The notes beneath the pieces are model-generated. The model made no database searches and had not been told where the DNA came from. It worked only from the letters and a program-made list of their open reading frames with translations. A DNA stretch of 64,000 bases from an uncultured Caldilineaceae bacterium. GTDB lineage: Bacteria; Chloroflexota; Anaerolineae; Caldilineales; Caldilineaceae. Made by a program: the position numbers and the translations under genes. Below are positions 35,476 to 44,262 of this stretch, piece after piece. Location: assembly GCA_951813625.1 (NCBI GenBank), contig CATOTS010000034.1:1-64000 (forward strand), in the 5' to 3' direction. Numbering within the stretch: the stretch's first letter is position 1; every line of letters begins with the position of its first letter.

Positions 35476-37056
35476 ATGACTGAAATCTGGACACCCGGCA
35501 GCCCGTCGCCGTCACAACCGTCAGGTGGCATTGAGCTCCCCAAGGGGTTTTCGACCTCGCGTCGCAAGGAAGAGGAAAAGCCGGAAGCGACGGCCGAAGA
35601 ACAGCCCCCTGAGGAGCCCGCTACACAGGAGGAGGAAAAGCCATCGACAGCGTCTGATGGAGTGGCGGCAGGCGAGCGACCGCAGCAGCCTGAAATGGAC
35701 CTGCTGTTTCCGCCCGCCGGCGTGCAGGTGAATTGCCCGGGCTGCGGCGTTGCCTACACGGCGGCGGTCTTCACGATCGTCGATTTCGGCGCCAACCCGG
35801 AGCTCAAGCCGATGGTTCTTGGCGGCCAGATCAATACGGCTGTCTGCAACGCCTGCGGCGCCGGTGGTCCACTCAGCGTGCCCTTGATGGTCCACGAACC
35901 CGACCACGAGTTCCTGGGCGTTGTCATTCCCGGCCAGGCGCGCATTGACGACATGCAGCTTCAGAAGACTATCGGCGACATGAGCCAGGCCCTGATGGGA
36001 CGCCTGCCCTCCGAAGAGCGCCGCGGTTATATGCTTCAGCCGCAGCAGTTCTTCGAATGGGACTCGATGATGGAGAAGCTGTGGGGATTTGAAGGCGTTA
36101 CGCCGGAAATGCTGCGCCGCCGCCGCGACCAGTCCGAACTGATCGGCAGACTAATTCGCCTGGGGAGCGACGAGGCGGCTATGCAGCTGGTCGTGGACCG
36201 CAACAAGGGACTGGTGGATTCGAGCTTTTTCGTCCTCTTGAGCCAGGTAATCAATGCTCTTTCGGCCGAAGGCCAGTCGGAGCAGCTCGAGGCCATTCTG
36301 AACCTGCGCCAGGCCTTGATGGAGACCACCGAAGCCGGCAAGGAACTCAAAGCGCTCGAAGAGCGAGTCCAGGAGGCGTTGAACAAGATCGGGCCGGGAA
36401 CGTCACGCGAGGAGCTGCTTTCGCTTCTCCTTGAATACTGGCTTGAGGGCGAGAGCGGGGAATCCATTGCTGCCGCAGTCCTCAATGCCGCGGCGCAACT
36501 GACCGACTACCAGTTTCTGCTCGGCCTGGCCGACCGCCTTGAACAATCCGACGATCCCGAAGAGCGCTCAGCCCTGATTGCCATTCGCGAACGTGTGGTC
36601 GAGATCGGTGAGCAGCGTAGCCAGAGCCAGCAGGCGGCCGCGCAGCAGGTACAAGAGGTCTTGCAGAAGGTTCTTCAGGCCCCCGACACTGACGCGGCCC
36701 TGCAGGAAAATGCAGACCAGATCGATGAGATGTTTCTCGCAGTTCTGGCATCCAACATCCAGCAGGCTGAGCAGAGCAAGGCCGCCTTCGCGGTGCAAAG
36801 GCTGCGCGCGATTTACCAGAAGGCTCTCGCCATTATTGAGGAGAGGCTGCCACCCGAGCTGAGACTTCTCAACCGCCTGCTCGCGGCGCCCGATGAAGGC
36901 ACACTGCGCCGCCTCCTGCAGGAGAATCGCGCCGATCTTTCGCAGGAATTTGTTGACGCCCTGAAGTCGCTTGAAGAGCGCTTCAACGGCGAGGGGAACA
37001 CCGCGCTGGCCAACCGAGTCAAAAGCATTCGCGGGCAGGTCGCGTTACTGCTCTAA
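35476..37056 (+). CDS. CpXC-domain protein with long helical C-terminus
   Basis: In this 526-residue protein the first 75 residues are a disordered, Glu/Pro-rich stretch. A CpXC zinc domain follows at about 76-160: VNCPGCGVAYTAAVFTIVD and AVCNACGAGGPLSVPLMVHEPDHEFLGVVIP, with two CxxC pairs. The rest (about 170-525) is helical with many Gln/Glu/Ala heptads, such as QSQQAAAQQVQEVLQKVLQ, and is likely coiled coil. The function of CpXC proteins is not known. It is cytoplasmic by prediction. It follows the TPR-like gene by only 5 nt. Confidence 0.8.
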   Translation: MTEIWTPGSPSPSQPSGGIELPKGFSTSRRKEEEKPEATAEEQPPEEPATQEEEKPSTASDGVAAGERPQQPEMDLLFPPAGVQVNCPGCGVAYTAAVFTIVDFGANPELKPMVLGGQINTAVCNACGAGGPLSVPLMVHEPDHEFLGVVIPGQARIDDMQLQKTIGDMSQALMGRLPSEERRGYMLQPQQFFEWDSMMEKLWGFEGVTPEMLRRRRDQSELIGRLIRLGSDEAAMQLVVDRNKGLVDSSFFVLLSQVINALSAEGQSEQLEAILNLRQALMETTEAGKELKALEERVQEALNKIGPGTSREELLSLLLEYWLEGESGESIAAAVLNAAAQLTDYQFLLGLADRLEQSDDPEERSALIAIRERVVEIGEQRSQSQQAAAQQVQEVLQKVLQAPDTDAALQENADQIDEMFLAVLASNIQQAEQSKAAFAVQRLRAIYQKALAIIEERLPPELRLLNRLLAAPDEGTLRRLLQENRADLSQEFVDALKSLEERFNGEGNTALANRVKSIRGQVALLL

Positions 37057-37104
37057 GCAATTCAACCTGGCCTTCGAGACACATTGCATCCGCCAAGAGA
37101 ATGT

Positions 37105-38355
37105 ATGACTGATTCTAAGACTGTCGCAGCAGAACTGGTAACCTCCGGTACCGAAATCCTCCTAGGCGATATCGTCGACACAAATGCCGCCTGGATCGCC
37201 CAGCAACTGCGTGAAATCGGCGTCAATCTCTACTACAAGACCACCGTCGGCGATAACGAACCGCGCCTGCGCGGCGTGCTGGAGACTGCTCTGGCCCGCA
37301 GCGACGTGGTCCTCATTACCGGCGGGCTCGGACCGACAGCGGACGACATCACACGCGATGCGATCGCAAACGCCAGCGGTTGTCCACTCGAAAGCCACGC
37401 GGACATCGAAGCCAATTTGCGCGAGCGGTTCGCGCGCTGGGGCTATCGGCAGATGAGCGAAAACAACCTGCGCCAGGCCCTGATCCCTGAATCGGCGACG
37501 GTGCTCGAAAACCCGGTCGGTACGGCGCCAGGTTTCATCACCGTTGACCGCCGCCACGGACGAGGCGGCAAGGTTATCGCCATGCCGGGCGTACCCCGAG
37601 AAATGAAGAGGATGATGAATGACCTCGTGCTGCCCTTTCTGCGCGAGCTGACAGGCGGTGTAGGCGTCATTCGCCGCCGCATTCTGCGGACCGTCGGCAT
37701 CGGTGAGAGCAATCTGGATGCCGAACTGGGCGACCTGATGAACAGCGCCAATCCGACAATGGGCCTCGCGGCACATCTCGGTCAGGCTGACGTCCGCATC
37801 GCGGCGCGTGCCGAAACCGTCAGCGATGCCGAACAGATGCTGGACGAAATGGAAGAGCGCGTGCATGCGGTAGTCGGCGAATATGTCTACAGCACGACAC
37901 CCGAAGAAACAGTCGAGTCGGTGCTGGCGCAGTTGCTGGTCCAGGCTGAAGCGCAGGTCGCACTGCTTGAGACGATGACAGGCGGCGCGATCGCTCAACG
38001 CATGCGAAATGGGGCCGGGCCCGAGGACGCGCGCATCCGCGCGGTCGACGAACCTTCCAAAGAGACAAGACGGCTGCTCGACCGCCCGCCGCAGGGCGAC
38101 GTGGCCAGAACGCTGGCCTTACACTTGCGGGAGGAGTCTGGAGCCTCTCACGGCCTCGCCGTTATCACCAGCGGCCGCCCTGACGAGTCTTTCCATTCCA
38201 ACCAGGGGGGCGAGACCTGGATCGGCTGCGCCGGTCCGAATCGAACCGAGGTCGTGCGCTTTCCTTTCGGCGGTGCAGACCGCCTGACCAACGCGTGGGT
38301 AGGCAATAGGGCGATGGACTTGCTCCGCCGCATCCTGCTTGGCCTTGATGTGTAG
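37105..38355 (+). CDS. cinA: CinA family protein with degenerate amidase domain
   Basis: The 416-residue protein has the N-terminal COG1058 (ADP-ribose pyrophosphatase/molybdopterin-binding-like) domain intact: VTSGTEILLGDIVDTNAAWIA, ITGGLGPTADDITRDAIA and MPGVPREMKRMM. The C-terminal domain should be the nicotinamide-nucleotide amidase PncC. Its ESCTGG segment reads LETMTGGAIAQRM here, so Thr stands where the catalytic Ser is expected, and the Lys-containing and AGP segments are also poorly kept. Amidase activity is doubtful. The ATG at 37105 was chosen because homology begins ten residues later; an upstream TTG adds only seven residues. Confidence 0.88.
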   Translation: MTDSKTVAAELVTSGTEILLGDIVDTNAAWIAQQLREIGVNLYYKTTVGDNEPRLRGVLETALARSDVVLITGGLGPTADDITRDAIANASGCPLESHADIEANLRERFARWGYRQMSENNLRQALIPESATVLENPVGTAPGFITVDRRHGRGGKVIAMPGVPREMKRMMNDLVLPFLRELTGGVGVIRRRILRTVGIGESNLDAELGDLMNSANPTMGLAAHLGQADVRIAARAETVSDAEQMLDEMEERVHAVVGEYVYSTTPEETVESVLAQLLVQAEAQVALLETMTGGAIAQRMRNGAGPEDARIRAVDEPSKETRRLLDRPPQGDVARTLALHLREESGASHGLAVITSGRPDESFHSNQGGETWIGCAGPNRTEVVRFPFGGADRLTNAWVGNRAMDLLRRILLGLDV

Positions 38356-38518
38356 CAGGTGGGCTGCTCTCCTGCAGACCCGGGAGAATGGAGGAGCAAG
38401 AGCCGGTCTATTTTCGCACTCCTCACTCCTCCTTAACTCTCTACCCCTTATCTAGCTGCACGGGAGCGCGGGCGCGGGGACATCCTCCCGACCCGTGCCT
38501 CTGAGGTACACTTTGGAA

Positions 38519-39838
38519 ATGAGCATCAGGCGTAATCTTCCGGTTCCACCCCGGTTTTCGCGCAAGGCACCTCTTCGCGGGCTGCCCGCCTTCGTTCGGC
38601 CCTACCTGCTGCTAATTTTCGGCAGTGCCATCCTGCTCAGCTTTGTCGTCGTGAGCTCCGAAGTCACCGGCGGCAGAAACGAAGCGGTCGAGACCGCCCA
38701 TTCACAGGATGCCGTCGCCGACAAGGCGCCGGATGCGTCATCCGATGAACCTCCGGAGCAACAGCCGGTCCAACAGCCCGTTCAGGCGCCGCAGAGGGAG
38801 GTCAAAGTAGAAGCATCCCCCACGCCCACATCAACGGAGACTCCGGCGCCAACATCAACACCAGTTCCAACTGCCACAAATACACCCCAACCAACGCGTG
38901 AAATCGTCGACCTGAGCGCAACAACGAACGTGCTGATCCTGGGCAGCGACCGGAGGCCTGGAACGCCCAATTGGCGCACCGATGTGATAATGCTGCTGAT
39001 GATGAACCCGGAACTGGGCGAGGCGGCCGTCATCTCCTTCCCGCGCGACATGTACGTCGACTACATACCCGGCCATCAGCCCAATCGAATCAATGTCATC
39101 GACTATCTTGGCGAGTTGGACGCGCCAGGAGGCGGTGGGCCCAGGCTACTCATTTCGATCCTCGAAAAAAGGCTCGGCCTTTCTATTGATCACTACGTTC
39201 GCTTCCAATTTGACGGCTTCACCAGGCTGATTGACGAATTGGGGGGCCTCAGAATCTACGTCGACTGTTACCTCTACGAATACTATCCGGAGGAGGGCAT
39301 CTACCTGAACCTGCCCCCCGGCGAGCATTTGCTGGGCGGGAAGCAGGCGCTCAGTTACGTCCGCAGCCGCAGATCGGGTGGCGGCGACCTCGAGCGGGCC
39401 CGCCGGCAGCAGCGCGTCGTATGGGCGCTGCGCAAGCAGCTCTCCGACCTCAATTGGAATCTGCTTATTCAGGGGGTTGGCTTGTATGAGGCGCTGCGCT
39501 ATTCAGTAGACACCGATGTAGGCATCCTGGACGCGCTCAAATACGCTCGCTTCGGCCTGTCACTCAACGAATCAAATGTAAAGGGGATGGTGCTGGGAGC
39601 GCCAGCGCTGACACCGGCCTGGCGCCAAGACATGGCCGTCTTTTTGGTTGATTGGATCTATGTTGCAACCGAACTCGGGCGCGTCTTCGAACGACCTCCA
39701 CTGGTCGACACCAATACCGCCCTCAGCCCCAATCGGCCGCAACCTGCCGACGAAGGCGGCGCCGACGCCGTCACGCGTACAGAATGCCCTTCAGCTGGCA
39801 TGTTTCTTCCCGGCCAGCGGTCCCTGAGCGCCAGATAA
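38519..39838 (+). CDS. LytR-CpsA-Psr (LCP) family protein
   Basis: The 439-residue protein has a short basic N-terminus, one membrane helix (about 28-47), an extracellular Thr/Pro linker (about 105-135) and an LCP domain (about 145-320). LCP marks are NVLILGSDRRPG, NWRTDVIMLLMMNP, AVISFPRDMYVDY, and the Arg-rich ALSYVRSRRSGGGDLERARRQQ, which binds the polyprenyl pyrophosphate head group. LCP enzymes transfer glycopolymers from a lipid carrier to the cell wall or to proteins. TACACT ends 6 nt before the ATG. The next gene is convergent with 16 bp between stops. Confidence 0.92.
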   Translation: MSIRRNLPVPPRFSRKAPLRGLPAFVRPYLLLIFGSAILLSFVVVSSEVTGGRNEAVETAHSQDAVADKAPDASSDEPPEQQPVQQPVQAPQREVKVEASPTPTSTETPAPTSTPVPTATNTPQPTREIVDLSATTNVLILGSDRRPGTPNWRTDVIMLLMMNPELGEAAVISFPRDMYVDYIPGHQPNRINVIDYLGELDAPGGGGPRLLISILEKRLGLSIDHYVRFQFDGFTRLIDELGGLRIYVDCYLYEYYPEEGIYLNLPPGEHLLGGKQALSYVRSRRSGGGDLERARRQQRVVWALRKQLSDLNWNLLIQGVGLYEALRYSVDTDVGILDALKYARFGLSLNESNVKGMVLGAPALTPAWRQDMAVFLVDWIYVATELGRVFERPPLVDTNTALSPNRPQPADEGGADAVTRTECPSAGMFLPGQRSLSAR

Positions 39839-39854
39839 CAACCGCAACCGGCGG

Positions 39855-40487
39855 TCATCGCATCTGTAGCAGATACCATCGAGAGCGACGCGCGTTGTGG
39901 GAAGTTGGGGTGCCTATTTCCTCGGCCACGATTTGCATCTCGCGCCCAAACAGGGCCGCAACTTCTCCCTCGTTCATCCCGCGGGCGCCCGGCCCCTCAC
40001 TTGCTTCGCGATCAAACGCATAGAGGTGGAAGAAACCCTGCGCGCCCAATGCGCGTAGAACACCTTCGGCATACCCCGGTCGGTTTCCATCGGGCAGACT
40101 GTGCAGGCAGCCAATATCCAGCGCATAGACCGCGCCCAACTCCCCAACCGGCAGGAGCCCGACATCGGCCTGGACAAAGGCTGCGCCGCCTACGGGCAGA
40201 CCGGGATCTTCTTGTCTGCTGGCGAGCAGCCGCTTGCGCGCACGGGAAAGTGCCTGTCCGGCGAGGTCGACACCGATCGCATTCAGTCCTTGCCGCGCCA
40301 GAAACAGTGTATTCAGCCCGGTGCCACAGCCGATGTCGAGGGCGTAGGCCCCGGCAAACGGCGGCTTCCTCTTCTTCCAGAAGCGTTGCACCTCCGGCGG
40401 CGTTATGCCAGTATCCCAGGGCGTGTGCCCGCTACGGTAGCGCTCGTTCCAGTGCGCCCGCAGCTCGTTTCCGTGTTCATCGCTCAA
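39855..40487 (-). CDS. class I SAM-dependent methyltransferase
   Basis: The 210-residue protein starts with HWNERYRSGHTPWDTGITPPEV, as in thiopurine/TehB-like methyltransferases. Motif I, ALDIGCGTGLNTLFLARQG, binds S-adenosylmethionine; acidic motif II is NAIGVDLAG; and FVQADVGLLP follows. The substrate is unknown. The start is TTG, supported by AAGGA 7 nt upstream. It lies 49 bp after the alpha/beta hydrolase gene on the same strand, so the two may be co-transcribed. Confidence 0.88.
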   Translation of the reverse strand: MSDEHGNELRAHWNERYRSGHTPWDTGITPPEVQRFWKKRKPPFAGAYALDIGCGTGLNTLFLARQGLNAIGVDLAGQALSRARKRLLASRQEDPGLPVGGAAFVQADVGLLPVGELGAVYALDIGCLHSLPDGNRPGYAEGVLRALGAQGFFHLYAFDREASEGPGARGMNEGEVAALFGREMQIVAEEIGTPTSHNARRSRWYLLQMR

Positions 40488-40536
40488 CGAACAATCCTTT
40501 TTCGGCCGACAACCCTATTCTCCATCCCTCCGAAGT

Positions 40537-41418
40537 CTAACTGTCGATGGCTTCGCTTCCACCCTCAAGCCCGCCCTGCTCTTCGGCAAAGTCCCGCGCC
40601 TCTTCAAAGCTGTCGAAGTCCTCCGTGATGAACTCGATGATCCGCTCGGCCAGGGTCACAGGAGCCTCAATCATGGGGCTGTGGCCGACGCCGCGCAGGA
40701 CTTCGAGATTTGCTGCCCCGGGGATGGAGAGCAGAGAACGCGTCGCGGTCTCCTTGTCGACGATGATGTCGTCGCTGCCCTGAACAATCAGCGTCGGCAG
40801 CGTGAGTCCCTTGGCCTCTTCCAGACGATTCCAGCGCGTCAGTGCCTCGGCGACTGCCGTAAAGGCGGCCGGTGCCATCCCCGCCGCGTCTTCAACTATC
40901 AGATCGAAAAACGTTTCGAATTCGGCCGGACTCATGGTCGGGGGCGGGACGGCAGGCATGAGCGAGGCAAGCGCGCGTCGCAACAGCGCACGGTCCTCCC
41001 GCATTTGCGCCAGCAGCTGAAGACCTTCCAGGGGCGTGAACGCCCCCTCAACCGGGACGCTGTCAACAAGTATCAGACTGTGCAGCCTCTCCCTGTGACG
41101 CAAGGCGAACTCAATCGCTATGGCTCCGCCGCTGCCATGTCCGACCAGATCGAACTCTGTCAGCCCCAGTCCTTCAACCAGATTTGAGATGTCGGCCGCC
41201 TGCTCCTCGATCTCGTACCCACGCTCAGAGCCGCCGCTCAAACCGCACCCGCGCAGGTCGGGCACGACCGCATGAATCGACTCCGGCAATATGGCGCAGA
41301 ATGGATCCCACCATCGGCTCGACGCGTGCGAGCCGTGAAGCAGTAGCAGGGGCACGCCGTCGTCGTCACCCGATTCGCGGTAGTGAAATTCCAGCCGCGA
41401 CGTCACTATTGTCGGCAT
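40537..41418 (-). CDS. alpha/beta-fold hydrolase
   Basis: The 293-residue protein has the catalytic triad of the fold: the nucleophile elbow VGHGSGG (Ser), the acid in VQGSDDIIV and the His in VGHSPMIE. The oxyanion region is LLHGSHASSRWWD. A cap of about 70 helical residues lies at 130-205. It resembles esterases and epoxide or haloalkane hydrolases, but the Asp/Ser choice here is Ser, so an esterase-like role is most likely. An acidic C-terminal tail (EEARDFAEEQGGLEGG) is unusual. The substrate is unknown. Confidence 0.9.
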   Translation of the reverse strand: MPTIVTSRLEFHYRESGDDDGVPLLLLHGSHASSRWWDPFCAILPESIHAVVPDLRGCGLSGGSERGYEIEEQAADISNLVEGLGLTEFDLVGHGSGGAIAIEFALRHRERLHSLILVDSVPVEGAFTPLEGLQLLAQMREDRALLRRALASLMPAVPPPTMSPAEFETFFDLIVEDAAGMAPAAFTAVAEALTRWNRLEEAKGLTLPTLIVQGSDDIIVDKETATRSLLSIPGAANLEVLRGVGHSPMIEAPVTLAERIIEFITEDFDSFEEARDFAEEQGGLEGGSEAIDS

Positions 41419-41480
41419 GAGATTTGATTTCGCATAGACATATCAAGTTCCAATATACAACAAAACCTCACCAAATGACA

Positions 41481-41909
41481 TCAACCACGCCGTTTCATTT
41501 CACGACTTGCTTCCTCCTCTTCGGGCAAAAAGATGAGCAGCAATGCCGCGGCGGCCGCTTCGGCTTCAGGACCTTCCACTCTGCCAACCTCTTCCTCGGC
41601 AAAGATCAACCCCCCGCGCATGACCGTCCCATCCTTCTCCAACCAGCCCAAAGCCCCGCCTTCAAACAGACCCGGACTTCGTATCTCCCCGTCGCCGGCA
41701 ATGGTGCCCGACTCCTTCTCACCGAATCGCGTTTCACGCAATATGCGCCAACCGATCCTGTCACTTTCGTAGCGACCGATGAGGACACCTTCCCCCCAGC
41801 GCAGGCGGTATATCCCTTCCTGCAACAGGAAGCCGACGGCGTCCTCGCCGCTGCTGCGCAAGCGGTAGATGACAGTACGTTCGCAACCCAATTCAAACTC
41901 CTTTTCCAT
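41481..41909 (-). CDS. small hypothetical protein
   Basis: This 142-residue protein has no family that I recognise. Short beta strands with Gly turns dominate (RYESDRIGWRIL, SGTIAGDGEIRS, RGGLIFAEEEVGRVEG), then an Ala-rich hydrophobic helix (EAEAAAAALLLIFL) and a charged tail. That layout resembles LURP-one/scramblase-type beta barrels, but this is only an impression. The frame is well formed, the opposite strand encodes nothing believable, and it lies 62 bp upstream of the alpha/beta hydrolase gene on the same strand. No good ribosome site is seen. Confidence 0.55.
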   Translation of the reverse strand: MEKEFELGCERTVIYRLRSSGEDAVGFLLQEGIYRLRWGEGVLIGRYESDRIGWRILRETRFGEKESGTIAGDGEIRSPGLFEGGALGWLEKDGTVMRGGLIFAEEEVGRVEGPEAEAAAAALLLIFLPEEEEASREMKRRG

Positions 41910-42130
41910 GACCGGATTCTAACACTTCGATGGGTCCAAAACAATGAACCGGGACCATTCAACAAAGAGACCGACTCTATCCCGCAGCAGAGACCCTTTA
42001 CCAGGCGCCAGACCCTATCTCCTGCAACCTGTCCGCCTCTGTTCGGCCAGGTCGTTTCCTTGGCACCGGCTACTGCAGCCGAGCGCCCTGCGCACTCCGC
42101 CGCAAACTATCGAATGCCTTCCCCAAGACT

Positions 42131-43015
42131 TCAGAGAAGCAGGCCGAGAGACAGCAACAGACTGTAGATGAGCGAGAGTTGGGCTGTCGCAGCTAACAGG
42201 GCGTTGAGCGCGGTCCCAGTCGATCTGTAGAGGGTACGGGCTCGTTTGGCGGCTAGCGGCAGGCTGAGCAGGGGGAGTAGAACAGCTGCTCCGCGTTCGA
42301 ATCCGAGCCAGAGGGCAAAAGGCACCGTGTAGGCCAAGACCAGCAGGATAACGTACTGAAGCCGCGTATTGCGAGCACCGATCAACACCGCCAGCGTTCG
42401 CTTGCCGGCTCGGGCGTCGGTGGCAATGTCGCGCAGATTGTTGACAACCAGTATCGCTGTGATCAGCGCCCCGACCGGCGCGGCGACGACAAGGACCTCA
42501 GCCGACAGCGCGCCTGCCTGCACGAAATAGGTCCCGGCGACGGCAACCAGTCCAAAGAAAACGAACACAAACAGGTCGCCGAGGCCGTGATAGCCAAACG
42601 GGAAGGGCCCTCCGGTGTACAGGACCGCCGCCACCAGCGATGCCAGACCTACCGCGAGAATCGGCCAACCGCCAACACGGACCAGGTAGACGCCGTCCAG
42701 GGCCGCCAGTGCGACGACAAGGACCATGCCTCTGCGCATTGCGCGCGGCGACAGCAGACCGGCTGCCATCACTCGCGTCGGTCCCAGCCGTTCACTGGTA
42801 TCAGCGCCCTTGGCAAAATCGAAGTAGTCGTTGGCGAAATTGGAGAGAATCTGCAAGAGCAGCGCGCCCGCCGCTGCTGCGAGCGCGGGCAACAGGGAGA
42901 AGAGACCATCCGACCATGCCATCGCCGTTCCCACAAGCACCGGCGAAATGGCCGCGGGTAGCGTCTTGGGCCGCACGGCCAGCAGCCAGGCGGACCAGAG
43001 ATTGTTGGATGCCAT
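42131..43015 (-). CDS. menA: 1,4-dihydroxy-2-naphthoate polyprenyltransferase
   Basis: The 294-residue UbiA-family membrane enzyme adds the isoprenoid tail in menaquinone synthesis. The first Asp-rich motif is SNFANDYFDFAKGADT and the second is VVNNLRDIATDARAGKRTLAV; both bind the prenyl diphosphate through magnesium. About nine membrane helices are predicted. The N-terminus WSAWLLAVRPKTLPAAISPVLVG is typical of MenA. I chose the ATG at 43015; longer versions would overlap the upstream gene and add a basic stretch. No ribosome site is visible. Other menaquinone genes are not in the window. Confidence 0.92.
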   Translation of the reverse strand: MASNNLWSAWLLAVRPKTLPAAISPVLVGTAMAWSDGLFSLLPALAAAAGALLLQILSNFANDYFDFAKGADTSERLGPTRVMAAGLLSPRAMRRGMVLVVALAALDGVYLVRVGGWPILAVGLASLVAAVLYTGGPFPFGYHGLGDLFVFVFFGLVAVAGTYFVQAGALSAEVLVVAAPVGALITAILVVNNLRDIATDARAGKRTLAVLIGARNTRLQYVILLVLAYTVPFALWLGFERGAAVLLPLLSLPLAAKRARTLYRSTGTALNALLAATAQLSLIYSLLLSLGLLL

Positions 43016-43104
43016 TTGATGGGGCCCGTCTGCTCTCGACCACCTGGGCGGGCGTTTTCGCATTCGCCTTGCGACAGGCTCTTTCGGTTCCTCGACTTGA
43101 AACG

Positions 43105-44199
43105 CTACGCCATTCGCACGCGCCTTATCCTGCGCGACACCCACAGTCCGAGCCAGAAGATCCCGGCCAGTGCGAAAACGGAGGCGTACTCGATAAGCGG
43201 AATGCGCACGATTTCATTCAATCTGGCCCATCCCAGCTGTCCGTAGACCAGCAACGCCAGCGCAACGAAACTGCCGAGAATGACCAGGCGGGTGCGCAGC
43301 GACAGGCCCAGACCATACATTTGCGTGATGACCAGGATCCCGGCAAAGCCAAAGAAGAACATAGGCCACAGACCATTGCCTTGCATCACTGCCACCAGCG
43401 TCCCATGCACCAGTACCAAGAGCTCCAGCGTGAAGGTCCACCAGCGATTCGTGTGAATGCGGGTGTAGAAGAGGCTGCCCTGCAACAGCAGGAGGAACAT
43501 GTAGAAGAAGCCGATCAGGTGCCCTGACGTCGACACCATCGGATGGAACCAGAAGGTATAGATAATCGCCCAGGCAAAAAAGTAGCCGTGGTATGTACGG
43601 GCGAATCGAACGACCTCCTTGGAGAAGGGCGCCGGCCGGCCGAAGAACTGCCCGCGGCGGTTGTTCTCCATCAGAAGGACCCAAACGAGAAGCACGATCA
43701 CTGCGCCCTGGCTACTCCAGATTGGCGTGTCCTGCGCCAGGCCGTCATACCAGATGTGCGTCTGTGCCAGGTGTAGCAGAATGAAGAAGGCGTTCGCCGC
43801 CAGCGCCCAAACGTTTACGCGGTGCAACCCCTTCGTGTAGCGGTGCTTCCGATGCGACTGGGCATAGTAGACAATGCCCCAGATGGCCAGTTGATGGGCC
43901 AGGTAAAAGCCCCAGGAAGTGGCGCGTGTCCAGAATGCCGGCGCCGGCAACTTCCAGTAGTACCAGCTTGCGCCGGTGTCCGGCAGGAGTTCGATGCCCT
44001 GCAGGCGATAGTCAAGCGCCCAGACCAGCGCGGTAAAGAGAGCGCTGAACGCGACGCCCGCCCACATCACGTGAGAAGAGGACAGTGCTGGAGGCCCTTT
44101 GGATTCCGTTGAAGCCAGGCTTCGGTCCTGTCTCTCCGCGGCCGCTCTTTGCGTCCAATCAATGGGTTGGTTCCTCAAGTTTGAATCAGCTTTTTGCAT
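43105..44199 (-). CDS. hypothetical multi-pass membrane protein
   Basis: The 364-residue protein has a polar N-terminus of about 45 residues and about nine hydrophobic helices. Residues such as HQLAIWGIVYYAQSHRKHRYTKG, LLHLAQTHIWYDG, GYFFAWAIIYTFWFHPMVSTSGHLIGFFY and YTRIHTNRWW place many His residues in or near the membrane, where they could bind haem, metal or a quinone. I do not recognise the family. It lies 89 bp upstream of menA on the same strand, so a link to respiration is possible but unproven. Confidence 0.7.
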   Translation of the reverse strand: MQKADSNLRNQPIDWTQRAAAERQDRSLASTESKGPPALSSSHVMWAGVAFSALFTALVWALDYRLQGIELLPDTGASWYYWKLPAPAFWTRATSWGFYLAHQLAIWGIVYYAQSHRKHRYTKGLHRVNVWALAANAFFILLHLAQTHIWYDGLAQDTPIWSSQGAVIVLLVWVLLMENNRRGQFFGRPAPFSKEVVRFARTYHGYFFAWAIIYTFWFHPMVSTSGHLIGFFYMFLLLLQGSLFYTRIHTNRWWTFTLELLVLVHGTLVAVMQGNGLWPMFFFGFAGILVITQMYGLGLSLRTRLVILGSFVALALLVYGQLGWARLNEIVRIPLIEYASVFALAGIFWLGLWVSRRIRRVRMA

Positions 44200-44262
44200 A
44201 TTGAGACCTAGAAATTCTCTTCCTTCGCATAGTCATCAACAGCTCATAACTCCACATAACAT

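Noticed and set aside
41424..42167. 247-codon plus-strand frame
   Set aside because: Low-complexity shadow opposite the 142-residue minus-strand gene.
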